This document shows, in pieces, positions 61,715 to 64,000 of a stretch of DNA of 64,000 nt. Every line of letters begins with the position of its first letter. Within the stretch, counting starts at the first letter, position 1. The stretch is from Pterois miles (Eukaryota > Chordata > Actinopteri > Perciformes > Scorpaenidae): positions 3,409,501 to 3,473,500 of the forward strand of contig CAMQGK010000567.1 in assembly GCA_947000775.1 (NCBI GenBank), in the 5' to 3' direction. A program made the position numbers and the translations under genes. The notes under the pieces are model-generated. The model saw nothing but the letters and a program-made list of their open reading frames with translations, did no database searches and was not told the DNA's origin.

Positions 61715-62592
61715 GCCCTCATCACTGAAAGTGAAAAATGAAATTTATTTCAGTGGAAAATGCTTAAAATAACTTTATTTCTCTCTATGTCTCACAGCTA
61801 GGCCACCAGACCATTAACACACACACACACACATACACACACTCTCATATGCACACATTAATAAGCCTGTATTCAGTTAAAAGCACGGATCCTGTCCCAC
61901 GGCAATTACACACAAGCTTCTTTCCGTTTCCAGTAAAGGTAAATAACTTCAACAGCGTTTCTCTGAATGTGTTCCCTTGTGCATTCACAGACACACATAT
62001 TTAACTAATGCACTCATCAAAGGCCTTCCGTTTGAAATATATATATAAAAAAAAACCTCAACAACCTCTACTGTGATTTATGAAAAACAAAATCCATTAC
62101 TTCTCCAAACCCCTGGTTGTGGTTTCCTTCAAACGGGTGCTTTGCTAGCTGAGTCACTGGCTGAAGTACAGCGGATTTCCACTTCCACTTTGGCCCGTTC
62201 ATCTGAAACGCTGCAGAAAAACAGAGAGACGGAGGAAGGGGAATGGCGGGAGGGAGAGAGATGTGGATCTGGAAGCCATTAGAAGCTGGCAGCTGCAGCC
62301 TGGAGTGGCTGATTCAGAGAAGGAGAGAGAGAAGGGAGGGTACGACACATGATTGCCATAATGAATTTAATATCTGTGCATGTGTAGGTCATTAATGTAG
62401 AGCCTTGTGATTTAGCAGCGGGGAAGATGAAGAATGTTAAAAGTAATTTCTTAAAGCGCTCTTTACAACTCCTACTGCTCTGCCCGCATTTCTACCAGAG
62501 AGTCTTAAAGTCTTATCTGGCTCTTTATCCATCCTTTCTTATCTTTTATCTATTCCTTTCATACTTCCTTCCTCTCTCTGTAAGTGAGCGGA

Positions 62593-62596
<4 letters not shown>

Positions 62597-62652
<56 letters not shown>
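62597..62652. repeat. (CA)n microsatellite
   Basis: Perfect CA run of about 28 units. The Thr-His open frame across it is an artefact. Confidence 0.96.
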
Positions 62653-62656
<4 letters not shown>

Positions 62657-62906
62657 GAATCAACTTATAGAGCAGACCTAAAAAAGGGCAAATTGAGACG
62701 TTCAAGCACTTCCAACTATATGTGCAATTGACTGTACACTAAACCACATCCCCAAGCAGCTATTGTCCAATCACAACAGATCAGTTGGAGGCATTCTAGA
62801 AAAAGTCAAAAAGCCGGTGACAAATTTTTCGGCCAACTCATTTTAGCTTCAGCTTATGCAAGCAAGCCACTGCTGATAAAATGGGGTCAGGCCTATGTTC
62901 CCTCAG

Positions 62907-63114
62907 CCCTATGTTCCCTTATGAACTTTTTGTCCATCCCAACTTAGGTCCTGTGATCCCTTATGAACTTTTTGTCCATCCCAACTTAGGCCCTATGTTC
63001 CCTTATGAACTTTTTGTCTATCTCAACTTAGGCCCTATATTCCCTTATGAACTTTTTGTCCATCCCAACTTAGGCCCTATGATCCCTTATGAACTTCTTG
63101 TCCATCATAAATTA
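62907..63114 (+). repeat. 42-bp minisatellite, five units
   Basis: The unit CCCTATGTTCCCTTATGAAC plus TTTTTGTCCATCCCAACTTAGG is repeated five times with few changes. The period is a multiple of three, so one frame stays open and reads MFPYELFVHPNLGP repeatedly. There are no splice or start signals that would make it a gene. Confidence 0.9.
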
Positions 63115-64000
63115 GGCTTTATGTTTTGTTAGCACCTATGATTTTTCCCATCCAAATTAGGCTCTATGTTAGCTATCAGCTATATTTTACACAGAGATTG
63201 GTCTCTTGGTACAGAGTAACCTTCCGGTGCAACCATGTGAGTCAGCCTTCAGGTTGGGGCCAGGCACAGGAAGTGAGACAGGTTTTCCCTAAATGGAAAC
63301 TCGTCAAAATCCTCGGAAGCAATTCCAGCTCCCCCATATCTTGTTCAAAAAACTCAACGGACAGGCCCCTCGTATGAGACGGGATCACAGTGGGCCTCTG
63401 GATTTTTTTTTTTTTTTGTCGCCCCTGACTCATGCACGCAACTCACAAGGATTCACATCACATGACTCATCTGAGACTCAAACACACACTCTGACATATG
63501 CAAATGTGTGTGAGGTACTGATGCATGCCATATACAGCCAGGTAAAATACAAAACACACAAAATATGAATGTTAATAGTTTGTTTTGAATGATGGCGGTA
63601 TTTGGTATCCAGTGATTGACAACCATGTGAGGGAGAACGTATAACTTCCCCATGGGGGATTTCTTCATCTGTCATAGCCGACCTGGCCTTAGAAATATGC
63701 ACAAGTCGGACACATAAACACACAAGTTTATTTATCTTCATCACTAGCTCGACTTACTGTGTTATGTCAGCTTGGTTAACCACTTCAACTTGAACCGTAA
63801 GAACTATGTGTGAATATGAATAATTTAAACAGTTTTTAACTCATGATCTGCTATCTGAGGGGGGGATAAAGGACCTGAAACAATCTTCTCTGGGGGCTAG
63901 TGAGCTGCATTGTTCAGTGATGTACAACACGAGAAGTCGGGTCTGTCCCTGTGCCTGTATCTAGATTTCATACGCTCCCCCCAAAACCACTGAACCCCTT
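63115..64000. other. Intergenic end of the window
   Basis: No exon recognised. It contains three AP-1 consensus sites (63238-63244, 63426-63432, 63463-63469) and a T-run near 63405. Confidence 0.4.

Noticed and set aside
43857..64000. Expected neighbour junb or another gene upstream of hook2
   Set aside because: junb is intronless and would appear as a frame of several hundred codons with a bZIP region; none is present in the window.

Overview
The window is vertebrate, almost certainly teleost (probably percomorph) nuclear DNA. It has spliced genes with GT/AG introns, a Tc1-type transposon, a tRNA-derived SINE, hAT-type and fold-back MITEs, a fish-type LINE remnant and many (CA)n runs. Nothing prokaryotic or viral is seen. 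Three protein-coding loci can be supported.

Layout. 1-1055 (+): the last three coding exons of an unidentified gene, possibly a chromatin or transcription regulator. 2808-3768 (-): trir (C19orf43 homologue), complete in three exons, with a CRE/ETS/YY1-like promoter near 4244-4319. About 4476-20880: a ~16 kb AT-rich tandem satellite built on CATAGTATAGTATGTC units. It contains a 330-bp non-satellite island (6245-6575) and a 2.7-kb tandem duplication carrying a decayed LINE (13549-16255 and 16256-19005). 23401-43856 (-): the whole coding region of hook2, rebuilt here as 23 exons and 710 codons. It includes a 6-nt microexon and a GC-AG intron. Its introns hold an apparently intact Tc1/mariner transposon (29237-30842), hAT-type MITEs with 8-bp target-site duplications, and fold-back elements. 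43857-64000: about 20 kb with no exon I can recognise, filled with nested dispersed repeats, microsatellites and a 42-bp minisatellite.

The trir/hook2 pairing matches human 19p13, where TRIR and HOOK2 are near each other. This supports both gene calls. trir encodes a small nuclear RNA-processing protein; hook2 encodes a dynein/microtubule cargo adaptor of the centrosome. The two are co-oriented and separated by the satellite block. I see no sign that they work together.

The items most worth a second look are the palindrome-rich satellite with orientation switches beside the trir promoter, the recent 2.7-kb duplication with one-sided single-base deletions, the hook2 microexon, and the intact Tc1 element nested inside a fold-back element in hook2 intron 13. 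All exon boundaries come from reading splice signals and comparing with remembered family sequences; no alignment was run.
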